A stretch of 64,000 nucleotides of DNA from Pseudalkalibacillus salsuginis (GCF_021646685.1 NZ_JAKJHW010000005.1:124001-188000); one strand, 5' to 3'. Shown: positions 51,767 to 61,213, numbered from the stretch's first letter. The notes: generated by a model from the letters alone, not told the origin. A program made the numbers and translations.

Positions 51767-52138
51767 ATGTTTAAATTATTTATTCTTTTAGGTGCATTGA
51801 ATGCAGGGCTTTCGGTTGTCCTGGGAGCTTTCGGAGCTCATGGCCTTGAATCGAAGTTATCTGCCAAGATGATGGATGTGTATAAAACAGGGGTTCAGTA
51901 TCATATCTTTCACGCACTGGGGCTTTTCGTCGTTGCATTTTTAGCTGATAAGTTCCCGAATTCCTCATTGATTGGGGCTGCAGGCTGGATCATGTTCTTA
52001 GGAATCATCTTATTCTCCGGTAGTCTTTATGTATTGAGTGTTACCGATATTTCGAAGTTAGGGATCATAACACCATTTGGTGGACTAGCTTTCATCATCA
52101 GCTGGGTCCTGATCATCATTGCTATATTGAAAGTTTAG
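51767..52138 (+). CDS. ywdK: DUF423 membrane protein YwdK
   Basis: The 123 residues form four membrane helices with the DUF423 signature LGALNAGLSVVLGAFGAHGL and YHIFHALGL. Function is unknown. AAAGGAG lies 8 bases before the ATG. Its position next to gerQ-cwlJ matches B. subtilis. Confidence 0.9.
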   Translation: MFKLFILLGALNAGLSVVLGAFGAHGLESKLSAKMMDVYKTGVQYHIFHALGLFVVAFLADKFPNSSLIGAAGWIMFLGIILFSGSLYVLSVTDISKLGIITPFGGLAFIISWVLIIIAILKV

Positions 52139-52143
52139 GTGTC

Positions 52144-52178
52144 TAAGGTGGCTCGTATTCTTCCAGGCCACTTTTCAA
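52144..52178 (+). terminator. Terminator of ywdK
   Basis: AAGGTGGC and GGCCACTTTT flank CTCGTATTCTTCCA, with one G-T pair. Confidence 0.7.
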
Positions 52179-52245
52179 GTTGTCGAATACATGAAAAAAG
52201 GGCTTCCCAGCACCCTTCGATGCGTAGTCCGCCCCTTTCAAAAAC

Positions 52246-52689
52246 CTACCTTGGAGAGTAAGTAGCCATTTGTCCTGCTGTTTGATTGTTGAACGGGTAA
52301 GTATACTCGATTTCTTCATCAAAGGTTACATAATCTAAATAAACCATCAACAATAGATAGCGTTTCCCTGTCTCTGGATCACTGATAATGATGTGATCTC
52401 TCCCGGCTGCTTCTATAACACCTTTGAAAATCTTAGCGGGCCATTTCGGGTTGCCCTCGAATGTCATATAAAACGTTCCAACCTTTCCCCGGTTCAATCG
52501 AAGTATATTTTCGATATACGACTGTTCAACCGGGAGTTGGCCGTTCATTTGTGCTGCACCAGGAAATCCGGAAGGGAAACTGCCAGGCATGCCCTGCATT
52601 CCCTGAGTTCCAGGCATTCCCTGAGTTCCCGGCATCCCCTGCATCCCCGGCATGTTGTTTTGGTTTTGACGATAATTTGGATAGTTCAT
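52246..52689 (-). CDS. gerQ: Spore coat protein GerQ
   Basis: The 147-residue protein is needed for CwlJ localisation and function in germination. The N-terminus holds NYRQNQNNMPGMQG followed by imperfect GMPGTQ repeats; the conserved part is LPVEQSYIENILRLNRGKVG TFYMTFEGNP. Known GerQ is cross-linked in the coat by transglutaminase, and the Gln-rich repeats fit that. ATG at 52689 is 7 bases after GGGAGG. It lies 72 bases after cwlJ, in the same order as in B. subtilis. Confidence 0.94.
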   Translation of the reverse strand: MNYPNYRQNQNNMPGMQGMPGTQGMPGTQGMQGMPGSFPSGFPGAAQMNGQLPVEQSYIENILRLNRGKVGTFYMTFEGNPKWPAKIFKGVIEAAGRDHIIISDPETGKRYLLLMVYLDYVTFDEEIEYTYPFNNQTAGQMATYSPR

Positions 52690-52761
52690 AACAAACCTCC
52701 CCATCTTCAATGTTACTCCCTATTAAACAGGTATACTCGACGCTCGGATAAGTTATGACTA

Positions 52762-53193
52762 TTAAAACGTTGAATAGACCTCAGAACAGTCTGCCTCACT
52801 AGGTTGGTAGAAACAATGGGATTTGAAACGGCCTGCATTCGCCTGGTTGAACCACTGGGCTGGACAGGCTCCTGGTGGCTTGAAGAACCATAAGGAAAAT
52901 TCAGCTGGATTGAATCTTTGTCCGGCAATCACTTTTTTCGCCAATTTGATTTCGCTTTGCCTGGCTCCCTGATAAAAATATCCTTTCTGAGTTGCTTCGA
53001 ATCCACCCGGAGATTGGAAAACCATTCTTGGGATGGTATTGATGTCTTTAAAGTCCAGACAGCGGACTCTTACACGGTTGACGCCGACATTCCCGACCAT
53101 GAGCATCCCTAGCTTCCCTTCACCTTCTGCTTCAGCTCTCATCAATCTGGCAAGCATCTCGATATCTTTTTGAACGGCCCTTACTACTGCCAT
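52762..53193 (-). CDS. cwlJ: Spore cortex-lytic enzyme CwlJ
   Basis: The 143-residue protein is a SleB/CwlJ-type hydrolase without a signal peptide, as is typical for CwlJ. LARLMRAEAEGEGKLGMLMV contains the catalytic Glu, followed by VGVNRVRVRC and the late FSLWFFKPPGACPAQWFNQA. It degrades cortex peptidoglycan upon Ca-dipicolinate release. gerQ follows downstream. Confidence 0.95.
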   Translation of the reverse strand: MAVVRAVQKDIEMLARLMRAEAEGEGKLGMLMVGNVGVNRVRVRCLDFKDINTIPRMVFQSPGGFEATQKGYFYQGARQSEIKLAKKVIAGQRFNPAEFSLWFFKPPGACPAQWFNQANAGRFKSHCFYQPSEADCSEVYSTF

Positions 53194-53295
53194 ATGTCAC
53201 CCCCATGAAGTAGGCTTTCACTTACTATAGGTATGACAGGTAAGCTGGAAAATGTTGATGGACAAAGAGAAAATTTCAGAGGACCAGCCTCAATA

Positions 53296-53335
53296 AAGGA
53301 ATAAAAAGACAGCCCTATCAAGGACTGTCCTCTAT
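53296..53335 (-). terminator. Terminator of hemQ
   Basis: On the minus strand GGACAGTCC and GGCTGTC pair around TTGATA, followed by TTTTTATTCC. Confidence 0.75.
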
Positions 53336-53344
53336 ATAGTTCTG

Positions 53345-54091
53345 TTATACAGCTAAGAATGAGCTGACTTTTTCTTTTGGAAGGATATTTCCTACGTAAA
53401 ATGAACCGAATTCACCGAAACGTGCACTTACTTCATCAAAACGCATTTCATAAACAAGCTTTTTAAACTGAAGGACATCGTTGGCGAATAAGGTAACACC
53501 CCACTCCCAATCGTCGAAACCGACAGAACCGGTAATGATTTGCTTCACTTTTCCTGCATAACCACGACCGATCATGCCGTGGCTCCGCATCATCTCTCGA
53601 CGCTCATCCATGGAAAGCATATACCAGTTGTCATTGCCTTCACGACGCTTGTCCATCGGATAGAAGCACACATGCTCCCACTTCGGAAGAGTTGGTTTCA
53701 AACGTCCTTGAATCATTGGATCTGTTTCAGGGTCCACATCTTTTGAAGCCATATAGTTACTCAATTCTACAACTGAAACATACGAATAAACAGGAACCGT
53801 ATATTCTGCAAATGTCGTTTTGTTGAATGCTGTTTCAATTTCGTTAAGCTCTTGCATCGTCGGACGGAGAAGCATCATCATGAAGTCTGCTTTTTGTCCA
53901 ACGATGGAGTAAAATGCGTGACTTCCTTTTTGTTGTGCTTCTGTCACTTCCCACTTTTCAAGAAATGTAAGTAGTTCTTGGATGGCATGCTCTCGTTCGT
54001 CACTTGAGATGGACTTCCATGCTGCCCAGTTCATCGTGCGAAAATCATGTAAGCAATACCAGCCATCCAAGGTTTTAGCCGCTTCATTCAT
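53345..54091 (-). CDS. hemQ: Coproheme decarboxylase HemQ (ChdC)
   Basis: The 248-residue enzyme converts coproheme III to heme b using hydrogen peroxide, the last step of the gram-positive heme pathway. Conserved stretches are [46 protein letters not shown] and [20 protein letters not shown], with [13 protein letters not shown] near the end. ATG at 54091 follows AAAGGAG by 8 bases; a GTG at 54100 is less likely. Confidence 0.95.
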   Translation of the reverse strand: MNEAAKTLDGWYCLHDFRTMNWAAWKSISSDEREHAIQELLTFLEKWEVTEAQQKGSHAFYSIVGQKADFMMMLLRPTMQELNEIETAFNKTTFAEYTVPVYSYVSVVELSNYMASKDVDPETDPMIQGRLKPTLPKWEHVCFYPMDKRREGNDNWYMLSMDERREMMRSHGMIGRGYAGKVKQIITGSVGFDDWEWGVTLFANDVLQFKKLVYEMRFDEVSARFGEFGSFYVGNILPKEKVSSFLAV

Positions 54092-54162
54092 TGAAGACAC
54101 TCCTTTATCACATTACTATCAGGTTTTTTTCCGTTTCCATCATATCACAAATCCTTTCAAAC

Positions 54163-54210
54163 CAAAAAAGAGGGGTTCAACTTTAACAAAAAAGTCAAAC
54201 CTCCCTTTGA
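54163..54210 (-). terminator. Terminator of spo0M
   Basis: On the minus strand AGGTTTGACTTT pairs with AAAGTTGAACC and is followed by CCTCTTTTTTGG. Confidence 0.75.
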
Positions 54211-54214
54211 ATGA

Positions 54215-54991
54215 TTATATGAAACTGCGAATATGGTTTTCGACAATTCGTTTCAACTTTCCAACATCTTCCGTTTCTTTTCGAGATATGTCCAGCATCG
54301 ATTTCCGTTCATCCATATCAAGTGCTTCTTCCAAGAAACCAAATAAACCTTTACCGCGTTTATCCACCTCGATCAAAAGTTGTGCATGGTCCTTTTCTGG
54401 ATAAAGGACGAGTTCGATTTCGTCGAGCTCTCCCCGGAATGGTCCTGAATAGGGAACAAATTCGAATTCCTGTACAAACGGATGGTTCCTTTGCATATGC
54501 CTTTTTACATGAATACATTCAGACTTTCGAAGACGGAAACCGAGCTCTTCAATCGCCTTAAAAATACGATCGACTATATCACTTGGGACAACTTTAATGA
54601 AATCATTGTCTGTAGGGTCAATAGCTTGCTTGATGTCTAAAGCCGTCTTCAGCCATATCGGCGTTTTCCCCATCGATAAAGGTGTATCGGAGGGTAGAGG
54701 GAATGTAAAAGGAATTTCCTTTCTTTCACTGGCGGCAACCGTAAAGCTTTCAGCCACTTTGTATTTTCCAAGGACATGTGTTTCCTTCACTTTTCGATCC
54801 TCCACTTTCCGATAATACTCTGTCATCAGATAGATGAAAATATCATCAATATGCTGGTCGACCCTCCCTCCTGTGATGTCAATGACACCTTCAATCGTTC
54901 CTCCAGCCTTGAACCAACTCTCTGTAAGCTTCGTATCCACCACTGCAGCGCCGATTCCAACACTTGCGAGCATACGATTTACCATAGACAT
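54215..54991 (-). CDS. spo0M: Sporulation-control protein Spo0M
   Basis: The 258-residue protein is an arrestin-like beta-sandwich protein of the Spo0M family. It opens MSMVNRMLASVGIGAAVVDT, contains FKAGGTIEGVIDITGGRVDQ, and has SECIHVKRHMQRNHPFVQEF midway. It modulates entry into sporulation and cell morphology. ATG at 54991 is 7 bases after GGGG; the ATG at 54997 is too close to that site. Confidence 0.92.
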   Translation of the reverse strand: MSMVNRMLASVGIGAAVVDTKLTESWFKAGGTIEGVIDITGGRVDQHIDDIFIYLMTEYYRKVEDRKVKETHVLGKYKVAESFTVAASERKEIPFTFPLPSDTPLSMGKTPIWLKTALDIKQAIDPTDNDFIKVVPSDIVDRIFKAIEELGFRLRKSECIHVKRHMQRNHPFVQEFEFVPYSGPFRGELDEIELVLYPEKDHAQLLIEVDKRGKGLFGFLEEALDMDERKSMLDISRKETEDVGKLKRIVENHIRSFI

Positions 54992-55108
54992 GTCCATACC
55001 CCTTTTCAGATCGCATATTTCAAATCTTTTCTTTTTACGGATATCGAGGAATAAAGTTTCAATGAATGATAAAAGGTTATGAGAATTATGAAATGCAAAA
55101 CTACTTTT

Positions 55109-55122
55109 GGTAAGCGATTACA
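55109..55122. promoter_or_regulatory. Catabolite-responsive element (cre) upstream of pta
   Basis: GGTAAGCGATTACA matches the CcpA consensus TGWAANCGNTNWCA at 13 of 14 positions and lies 130 bases before the pta start, which fits activation of overflow metabolism. Confidence 0.65.
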
Positions 55123-55251
55123 TAAAGGTTTTTGGTTTCGTCAGGGGATAAAAAGGAGTATTGTAGGAAATGAAAAAGATAGAGTCATTTAATGTAATGC
55201 AAAAAAATTTAAATGAACGAATGTGATACAGTGGAAAAAGGAGGAGTTAAT

Positions 55252-56229
55252 ATGAGCAACATGTTTACGGTGATGGAGCAGAAGCTGAGGGCGACTTATC
55301 CTTCCATCGTTTTTCCAGAAGGCGAGGATTCCAGGATCATTGATGCAGCTGTCCGGTTGGCTGAAGAGAAGATTCTGAGACCAATTTTGATCGGTGACCA
55401 GGCTCTTATCAGAGCGATCCTTGAAAGGAAAGGACTTGATCTTGACCTTGTCGATATCCTCTCTCCTGAAAACTATGAAGGTTTCGATGAAATGGTGAAA
55501 CAGTTTGTGGAACGACGGAAAGGGAAAGTCAATGAGCCTGAAGCGAGGGAAATTTTACAAGATGTCAATTATTTCGGAACCATGCTCGTCTACATGGATA
55601 AAGCCGCAGGGCTCGTCAGCGGTGCAGCCCATTCTACTGCGGATACAGTACGTCCGGCGCTTCAGATCATCAAGACGAAAGAAGGCATCAAACGTACTTC
55701 AGGCGCTTTCTTGATGGTGAAGGAAGATGAGCGCTACATTTTTGCCGATTGTGCCATCAACATCAATCCTACAGCAACCGATTTAGCCGAAATCGCAGCG
55801 ACAAGTGCAGATACTGCGCGGGTTTTCGGACTCAATCCAAGAGTTGCGATGCTTAGCTTTTCAACAAAAGGATCTGCAAAATCAGATGAAACACAGAAAG
55901 TGATCGATGCAGTCACACTATTGGATGAAGTCGGCACGGATTTCCCTGTAGACGGTGAACTGCAATTTGATGCCGCATTCGTGCCAGAGGTGGCAGCTAA
56001 GAAAGCCCCTGATTCACCGCTTGAAGGAAGATCGAATGTGTTCGTCTTCCCAGGATTGGAATCAGGAAATATCGGCTATAAAATGGTACAGCGCCTAGGC
56101 GGTTATGAAGCGATCGGTCCAGTTCTTCAAGGGTTGAACAGGCCAGTAAACGATCTATCTAGAGGCTGTAACAGTGAGGATGTATATAAATTATCCTTGA
56201 TCACAGCCATGCAAGCACGGCATAAATAA
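55252..56229 (+). CDS. pta: Phosphate acetyltransferase
   Basis: The 325-residue enzyme interconverts acetyl-CoA and acetyl phosphate in the overflow pathway to acetate. Landmarks are IVFPEGEDSRIIDAAVRLAE, VSGAAHSTADTVRPALQI, TSGAFLMVK, FPGLESGNIGYKMVQRLGG and the ending RGCNSEDVYKLSLITAMQA. ATG at 55252 is 6 bases after GGAGG. An upstream cre supports CcpA control. Confidence 0.96.
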   Translation: MSNMFTVMEQKLRATYPSIVFPEGEDSRIIDAAVRLAEEKILRPILIGDQALIRAILERKGLDLDLVDILSPENYEGFDEMVKQFVERRKGKVNEPEAREILQDVNYFGTMLVYMDKAAGLVSGAAHSTADTVRPALQIIKTKEGIKRTSGAFLMVKEDERYIFADCAININPTATDLAEIAATSADTARVFGLNPRVAMLSFSTKGSAKSDETQKVIDAVTLLDEVGTDFPVDGELQFDAAFVPEVAAKKAPDSPLEGRSNVFVFPGLESGNIGYKMVQRLGGYEAIGPVLQGLNRPVNDLSRGCNSEDVYKLSLITAMQARHK

Positions 56230-56264
56230 AAAATCGAGTGGATTTTCCACTCGATTTTTTTATA
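56230..56264 (+). terminator. Terminator of pta
   Basis: AAAATCGAGTGG and CCACTCGATTTT pair perfectly around ATTTT, followed by TTT. Confidence 0.9.
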
Positions 56265-56266
56265 TG

Positions 56267-56293
56267 GTAAGAAAGTATAACTTTTCAGTGATG
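56267..56293. repeat. Family B repeat fragment
   Basis: GTAAGAAAGTATAACTTTTC and AGTGATGTAC match the left end of family B; the rest is missing. Confidence 0.6.
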
Positions 56294-56318
56294 TACAATG
56301 TCCTCTAAAATCTTTTTG

Positions 56319-57158
56319 TCATCGAACCAATGCTTTCCTGTTTCTTTCAACCACACGTTTCAAATAAAAATCATATTGATTGATCTCCGAAATGGATAAG
56401 TAGGAGGAGAGCAGATCCGAGCCTTGATTCTTCAGAAAAAGCAATAAAACTTCCATGAGATCAGTTACGTCAATTGGAGTATCTGCAAGCTCAGATAAAG
56501 AAGCCATTACTTTCGGATCGATTGATGGGTAGGTGAATTTCGTCTCAGCGCCGCCCTTTGCCCGTTCGTAAAATTGCCGGACAACCTTTGCACGCTCTGA
56601 GCCGGATCCATTTACACACAAATAGATTTGGACTGCAATGCCGCCGCGTAATCGGCGTTGCGATATTCCAGCAAACTTTTTCCCGCCAATACTTAAATCA
56701 TACTTTCCTGGACAGTAAGACGTGGGGATTTCTTTTCTCTCAAACGTTAGTCCATAAGGCTTCAACAACGCCTTGGTAAGGTGTACCATTGCCTCGTATC
56801 CTAAGTCGATGTCGATTCTCTGTTCTTTTTCAGAGAGGATGAGTGAAAGGTTCAAGATCCCTTCATCCAACACGACGGCTAATCCCCCTGAATTTCGGAC
56901 AATGACTTCATATCCTTGTTCTTCAAGGTATTTGACGCCTTCGTTAAGGTTCGGCAACCGGCTGTCCTGAATCCCTAATACGATTGTTTTTGGATGTACC
57001 CATGTGCGGACCGTAGGAGGGGCGTCCTCACTGCCGATTGTGCTGCATAATGTATCGTCCATGGCGAATGATTGAAGTGCGTGGAAGGATTCGCCCAATG
57101 TGGTTTGGTCTATGATACGCCATTCAGGCTGTGCCAATATACGTTTCAATATTTCTTT
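56319..57158 (-). CDS. lipL: Octanoyl-[GcvH]:protein N-octanoyltransferase LipL
   Basis: The 279-residue enzyme moves octanoyl from GcvH to E2 subunits in lipoate assembly through a thioester on Cys150, which is present in [10 protein letters not shown] at exactly that position. Other landmarks are [20 protein letters not shown] and [23 protein letters not shown] at 57158 is 8 bases after AAAGGAG. Confidence 0.94.
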   Translation of the reverse strand, partial: KEILKRILAQPEWRIIDQTTLGESFHALQSFAMDDTLCSTIGSEDAPPTVRTWVHPKTIVLGIQDSRLPNLNEGVKYLEEQGYEVIVRNSGGLAVVLDEGILNLSLILSEKEQRIDIDLGYEAMVHLTKALLKPYGLTFERKEIPTSYCPGKYDLSIGGKKFAGISQRRLRGGIAVQIYLCVNGSGSERAKVVRQFYERAKGGAETKFTYPSIDPKVMASLSELADTPIDVTDLMEVLLLFLKNQGSDLLSSYLSISEINQYDFYLKRVVERNRKALVR

Positions 57159-57374
57159 CATTCTTAAAGCTCCTTTAAATAACCTCAACCGTTTTATTAT
57201 AGCATGTCCTGTAAAATTCGTTCACCTGCGAATACTTTTTTGTCGGACTTTCTTCGGTTAACAACTGCTCGAATAGGGAATGGGTTGAAATGAATGGGGC
57301 CTGGTGATTTTATTCATTAACTACATGGAGGAGGGATAAAGGAATATTACGATTTTTCCAGCAAGGAATAATAT

Positions 57375-57443
57375 TACAAACGCTTACATATCAATGGTCA
57401 TGATTAGAAGAGCTTTGCATAAACATGCGAAATGTTTTATATT
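57375..57443 (+). promoter_or_regulatory. Promoter and possible cre of the symporter gene
   Basis: TTGCAT (57415-57420), 17 bp, TATATT (57438-57443) is the best promoter. TACAAACGCTTACA at 57375-57388 matches the cre consensus at 12 of 14 positions. The rest of 57159-57514 shows nothing. Confidence 0.5.
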
Positions 57444-57514
57444 ACCATTTGACAACATTCATCAAGCATTAGAAAATAGCCAATAGCGTATTTCATTAGA
57501 TAGGAGGATAAAAT

Positions 57515-58762
57515 ATGAAGTTAAGCGTCCAAATCATAATCGGTCTGATCTTAGGTATTGTCGTCGGAATCGTGCTTAATTTATTTGCAGCCGATTTATT
57601 TACTGTACTCGATAAATATGTTTTCGGCCCTGTCGGAACAATTTTCTTGAATCTAATTAAAATGCTTGTCGTACCAATTGTCTTTTTCTCGATTGCACTC
57701 GGTGCAGCAGGAATTGGAGATCCGAAAAAGCTCGGTCGTATCGGAGGGAAAACGATTGGGTACTTCCTTATCACTACAACAATCGCACTTGTCATCGGAC
57801 TTGGATTGGCGTATTTGATCCAGCCAGGTACAGGCGGAGGTTTTGACACAGAAGGCCAGGCTAATTTCAAAGCCGAAGAAGCACCACCAGTGGTTGATAC
57901 ATTATTGAACATCATTCCGACAAACCCAATTGATGCCATGGCGAAAGGTGATATGCTCCAGATCATCGCCTTCTCCATCTTTGTCGGTTTTGCGGTTGCA
58001 ATGTTAGGTGAAAAAACAAAAGGTGTACGAAAGTTACTTGAAGAAGGTAATGAAATATTGATGTACCTTGTCAACATCGTTATGATCCTGGCTCCATATG
58101 GTGCGTTTGCATTGATCGCATCTGCTGTCGGGAGCTTCGGTTTAGATGCGCTGCAAGCGATGGGCCTTTATTTCGGAACGGTGTTACTTGCATTGCTCTT
58201 GCATGCACTCATCACCTATGGAACAGCCGTTTCGACACTCGGAAAGATGAATCCGGTCAAATTTTTCAAGAGTTTCGCGCCAGCGATGTCTGTTGCCTTC
58301 AGTACATCGAGCAGTAGCGGTACACTTCCTGTATCAATGAAGACAGCACAGGAAAACTTGAATGTGCCGAAACAGGTCAGCAGCTTCGTGCAGCCACTCG
58401 GTGCGACGATCAATATGGACGGTACAGCGATCATGCAGGGGGTCGCAACGGTATTTATCGCCCAAGTTTACGCGGTTGATCTTTCAATAACGCAGCTTAT
58501 CACTGTTGTGCTTACAGCGGTGCTTGCAAGTATCGGTACAGCAGGTGTTCCTGGAGTAGGTTTGATCATGCTAGCGATGGTCTTGAAACAGGTTGGCCTT
58601 CCGGTCGAAGCGATTGGTCTTGTCCTTGGTGTAGACCGCCTATTGGATATGACCCGTACTGCTGTTAACATTACAGGTGACGCATCTTGTGCCGTGATCG
58701 TTGCAAAGTCTGAAGAAAAGCATGGCGGTGCACCGCAAAAGACACCTGATCTAGATATATAG
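57515..58762 (+). CDS. Dicarboxylate/amino acid:cation symporter (DAACS, GltT/GltP-like)
   Basis: The 415-residue membrane transporter has eight helices and two hairpins, with the hallmarks MLVVPIVFFSIALGA, SVAFSTSSSSGTLPVSM (serine-rich tip), LGATINMDGTAIMQGVA (NMDGT) and the substrate-site region DRLLDMTRTAVNITGDA. Arg in MTRTAVN and Asp in TGDAS favour glutamate or aspartate. A TAGGAGG site precedes the ATG. Confidence 0.92.
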   Translation: MKLSVQIIIGLILGIVVGIVLNLFAADLFTVLDKYVFGPVGTIFLNLIKMLVVPIVFFSIALGAAGIGDPKKLGRIGGKTIGYFLITTTIALVIGLGLAYLIQPGTGGGFDTEGQANFKAEEAPPVVDTLLNIIPTNPIDAMAKGDMLQIIAFSIFVGFAVAMLGEKTKGVRKLLEEGNEILMYLVNIVMILAPYGAFALIASAVGSFGLDALQAMGLYFGTVLLALLLHALITYGTAVSTLGKMNPVKFFKSFAPAMSVAFSTSSSSGTLPVSMKTAQENLNVPKQVSSFVQPLGATINMDGTAIMQGVATVFIAQVYAVDLSITQLITVVLTAVLASIGTAGVPGVGLIMLAMVLKQVGLPVEAIGLVLGVDRLLDMTRTAVNITGDASCAVIVAKSEEKHGGAPQKTPDLDI

Positions 58763-59035
58763 GCACACTCCTGTGGGAGAAGCGGGCCAGGCTATACCAG
58801 CCGTGAGAAACGTGATATCCAGATGAAGAACTGACTTGAAGACTATCTCAAGTCAGTTTTTTTTATTTAAGGATAAGAAAGCATTCATTTAGGAAAGGAT
58901 GAAAATTTTGGTTGCGGTGGAGAAATGTCTAGCTCCACTGCCCAACCACTTGGATCACTTCAGACCTCCTGCAGAGCAGTACAATTGAATGATGACCAAT
59001 GCAATCATTTTTAAAGCCGCGTAATCCGAAAAAAA
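58763..59035. repeat. Repeat cluster: D head, terminator, truncated family A, short 20-bp array
   Basis: CACTCCTGTGGGAGAAGCGG (58767) is a D head. A terminator (58826-58866) follows, then a family A left half (58868-58975) from GATAAGAAAG through GTCTAGCTCCACTGCCCAACC to CAGACCTCCTGCAG. It stops and a three-unit array follows: TACAAT at 58980, TGCAAT at 59000, CGTAAT at 59020, exactly 20 bp apart. Confidence 0.7.
58826..58866 (+). terminator. Terminator of the symporter gene
   Basis: AACTGACTTGA and TCAAGTCAGTT flank AGACTATC, followed by TTTTTT. Confidence 0.85.
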
Positions 59036-59224
59036 TTTTTCTGTGACTGTATGTCAGGTCATGTAATGGAACCCGGCTTTTCACATTTTCGGAGAGGTTT
59101 TCATTTCATTTTGAAGAATATATAATTAAAACAATGGTCGAAAAAAACATGAACATGAAGTTCAATTCACTAATATAGACGCAGCTTCTCCAGGTGTAAG
59201 AAGAAAGGGGTATCAAGTCAGGCG

Positions 59225-60517
59225 ATGAGCTATATGCTGCAACAATTAAACGAAGAAAAAGTATTTAAAGATCCTGTACACAGATATATCCATGTGCGTG
59301 ACAGCATTATTTGGGATTTGATTGGAACGAAGGAATTCCAGAGATTGAGAAGGATCCGGCAGCTCGGAACGACATTTTTAACCTTCCATGGGGCAGAACA
59401 CAGCCGTTTCAGCCATTCATTAGGGGTGTATGAAATTGTCCGACGGATCATTAAAATCTTTCAGGGCAGGCCGCATTGGAACAATGAAGAGCGCATCCTT
59501 TGTTTAGCAGCTGCACTTTTACACGACATCGGACATGGACCCTATTCACATTCCTTTGAAAAAGTATTCAATCTGGACCACGAGGATTTCACGCAATCGA
59601 TTATTCTTGGTGATACTGAAGTGAACAGCATCTTAAAAAAGGCAGATAGTGACTTTCCGCGTAAAGTTTCGGAAGTTATTGCGAAAACCTATGAAAACAA
59701 GCTTATCGTCAGTATGATCTCAAGTCAGATTGATGCAGACCGGATGGATTACTTGCTCCGTGATGCTTATTTCACAGGAGTAAGTTACGGCCAGTTCGAT
59801 ATTGAGAGGATTTTGAGAGTCATGCGCCCGAAGGAAGATCAAGTCGTCATCAAACATAGCGGAATGCATGCTGTAGAGGACTACATAATGAGCCGATATC
59901 AAATGTATTGGCAAGTATATTTTCATCCAGTAACTCGCAGTGCAGAGGTCATTCTATCAAAGATTCTCCATCGAGCGAAAGCTCTCCATGAAGAAGGCTA
60001 TACCTTTAAATTGGAGCCGATCCATTTCGTTTCATTATTCAACGATGATGTCGATCTGGATGATTATATCAAGCTTGACGAAGGGATCATCCAGTTTTAT
60101 TTCCAGGCATGGCAGGAAGAGGAGGATGACATACTAAGTGATCTTTGTGAGCGGTTTTTGAATCGCCGCCTTTTCAAGTACATGGAATTTAATCCAAACG
60201 TCCATATGGAGCATTGGCATAGACTGTACACTTATTTTGTCAGAGCGAAGATCGATCCGGATTACTATTTGATCGTCGATTCATCGTCAGACTTGCCTTA
60301 TGATTTTTATCGCCCGGGTGAGGAGGAAGAACGCCTTCCGATCCACTTGTTGATGAAGAGCGGAGAATATCGGGAGTTGTCCAGGGAATCTACGGTTGTC
60401 GAAGCGATTTCCGGTAAAAAACGGACCGATCATAAGTTGTATTATCCATCGGACCTGGTAGAGAGAATAGAAGATCAGGACTTAAAAAGAAAAATCAGTG
60501 AAATATTAGAATTATAG
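59225..60517 (+). CDS. ywfO: HD-domain phosphohydrolase YwfO
   Basis: The 430-residue protein is a dNTP-triphosphohydrolase-like HD enzyme. The metal motif is H...HD...D, seen as GAEHSRFSHSLGVYE, LLHDIGHGPYSHSFE and QIDADRMDYLLRDAYFTG. YwfO homologues hydrolyse nucleotides; the physiological substrate is not settled. ATG at 59225 or 59234 could be the start; ribosome-site support is weak for both. ywgA follows after 12 bases, as in B. subtilis. Confidence 0.88.
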   Translation: MSYMLQQLNEEKVFKDPVHRYIHVRDSIIWDLIGTKEFQRLRRIRQLGTTFLTFHGAEHSRFSHSLGVYEIVRRIIKIFQGRPHWNNEERILCLAAALLHDIGHGPYSHSFEKVFNLDHEDFTQSIILGDTEVNSILKKADSDFPRKVSEVIAKTYENKLIVSMISSQIDADRMDYLLRDAYFTGVSYGQFDIERILRVMRPKEDQVVIKHSGMHAVEDYIMSRYQMYWQVYFHPVTRSAEVILSKILHRAKALHEEGYTFKLEPIHFVSLFNDDVDLDDYIKLDEGIIQFYFQAWQEEEDDILSDLCERFLNRRLFKYMEFNPNVHMEHWHRLYTYFVRAKIDPDYYLIVDSSSDLPYDFYRPGEEEERLPIHLLMKSGEYRELSRESTVVEAISGKKRTDHKLYYPSDLVERIEDQDLKRKISEILEL

Positions 60518-60529
60518 GAGGGGATCCTA

Positions 60530-61030
60530 ATGCTTGAGCATCATGCTCGGTTGGTGGCATTGTTCGATTATGCCAGGGAGGTCGTAGGAAGAAAGAAGCT
60601 TCAGAAAATGGTTTATATTGCAAAAAAGTTGAACTTTCCTTTCGGAGAAAAATATCAATTTCATTTTTACGGACCCTATTCTGAGGAACTGACGCTTCGT
60701 GTCGAAGAACTTTGTAACCTAGGATTTATCGAAGAGACGAAAGAAAAGGTATCAGGTTATTATCAGTACCGTTACACACTGACAGGTGAGGGAGAGCAAT
60801 TCTTGAATCATTATGATCTGGACCTGGAACCACTCAAGGACTGTGTAACGTCTATGAATGAAAAGCCTTCACGCATGCTGGAGCTTATTTCGACCATCCT
60901 TTACTTCGATCATCTTTCTAATGAGGAGATAGTAGAAAAGATTCAAGTCGTCAAGCAAAAACAGAAATACACTGAAGAAGAGATAGAAGAAGCATTCCGA
61001 TATATCGAGGATCTCAAAAGCCAACAGTAG
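60530..61030 (+). CDS. ywgA: YwgA-family protein
   Basis: The 166-residue protein has a winged-helix-like N-terminal half (LVALFDYAREVVGRKKLQKM VYIAKKLNFPF, FHFYGPYSEELT, LTGEGEQFL) similar to the Panacea/SocA-type antitoxin-associated fold, and a charged helical C-terminus. Function is unknown. AGGAGGGG lies 6 bases before the ATG. It is in an operon with ywfO. Confidence 0.85.
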   Translation: MLEHHARLVALFDYAREVVGRKKLQKMVYIAKKLNFPFGEKYQFHFYGPYSEELTLRVEELCNLGFIEETKEKVSGYYQYRYTLTGEGEQFLNHYDLDLEPLKDCVTSMNEKPSRMLELISTILYFDHLSNEEIVEKIQVVKQKQKYTEEEIEEAFRYIEDLKSQQ

Positions 61031-61129
61031 TATTGTAAAGAAAAATCAGCTTTCAAACGACTTAGGCACTTTTGTGAAGGATTTCGTTCTTCGCTGGGTG
61101 CCTTTAATGCAGGGGTCTTTTGTACTATT

Positions 61130-61213
61130 TTCTAGGAATATGATCAAAATTTCTAGGATTAACAGTCATTTTTCTAGGATTAACAGAAAAATTTCTAGGA
61201 TTAATACTTCACC
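61130..61213. repeat. 21-bp array TTCTAGGATTAACAG, 4 units
   Basis: TTCTAGGA starts at 61130, 61151, 61172 and 61193, exactly 21 bp apart; units 2 and 3 share TTCTAGGATTAACAG. The core differs from the TGCAAT arrays but the period is the same. It ends 24 bases before the TTGACA of the riboswitch transcript. Confidence 0.88.
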
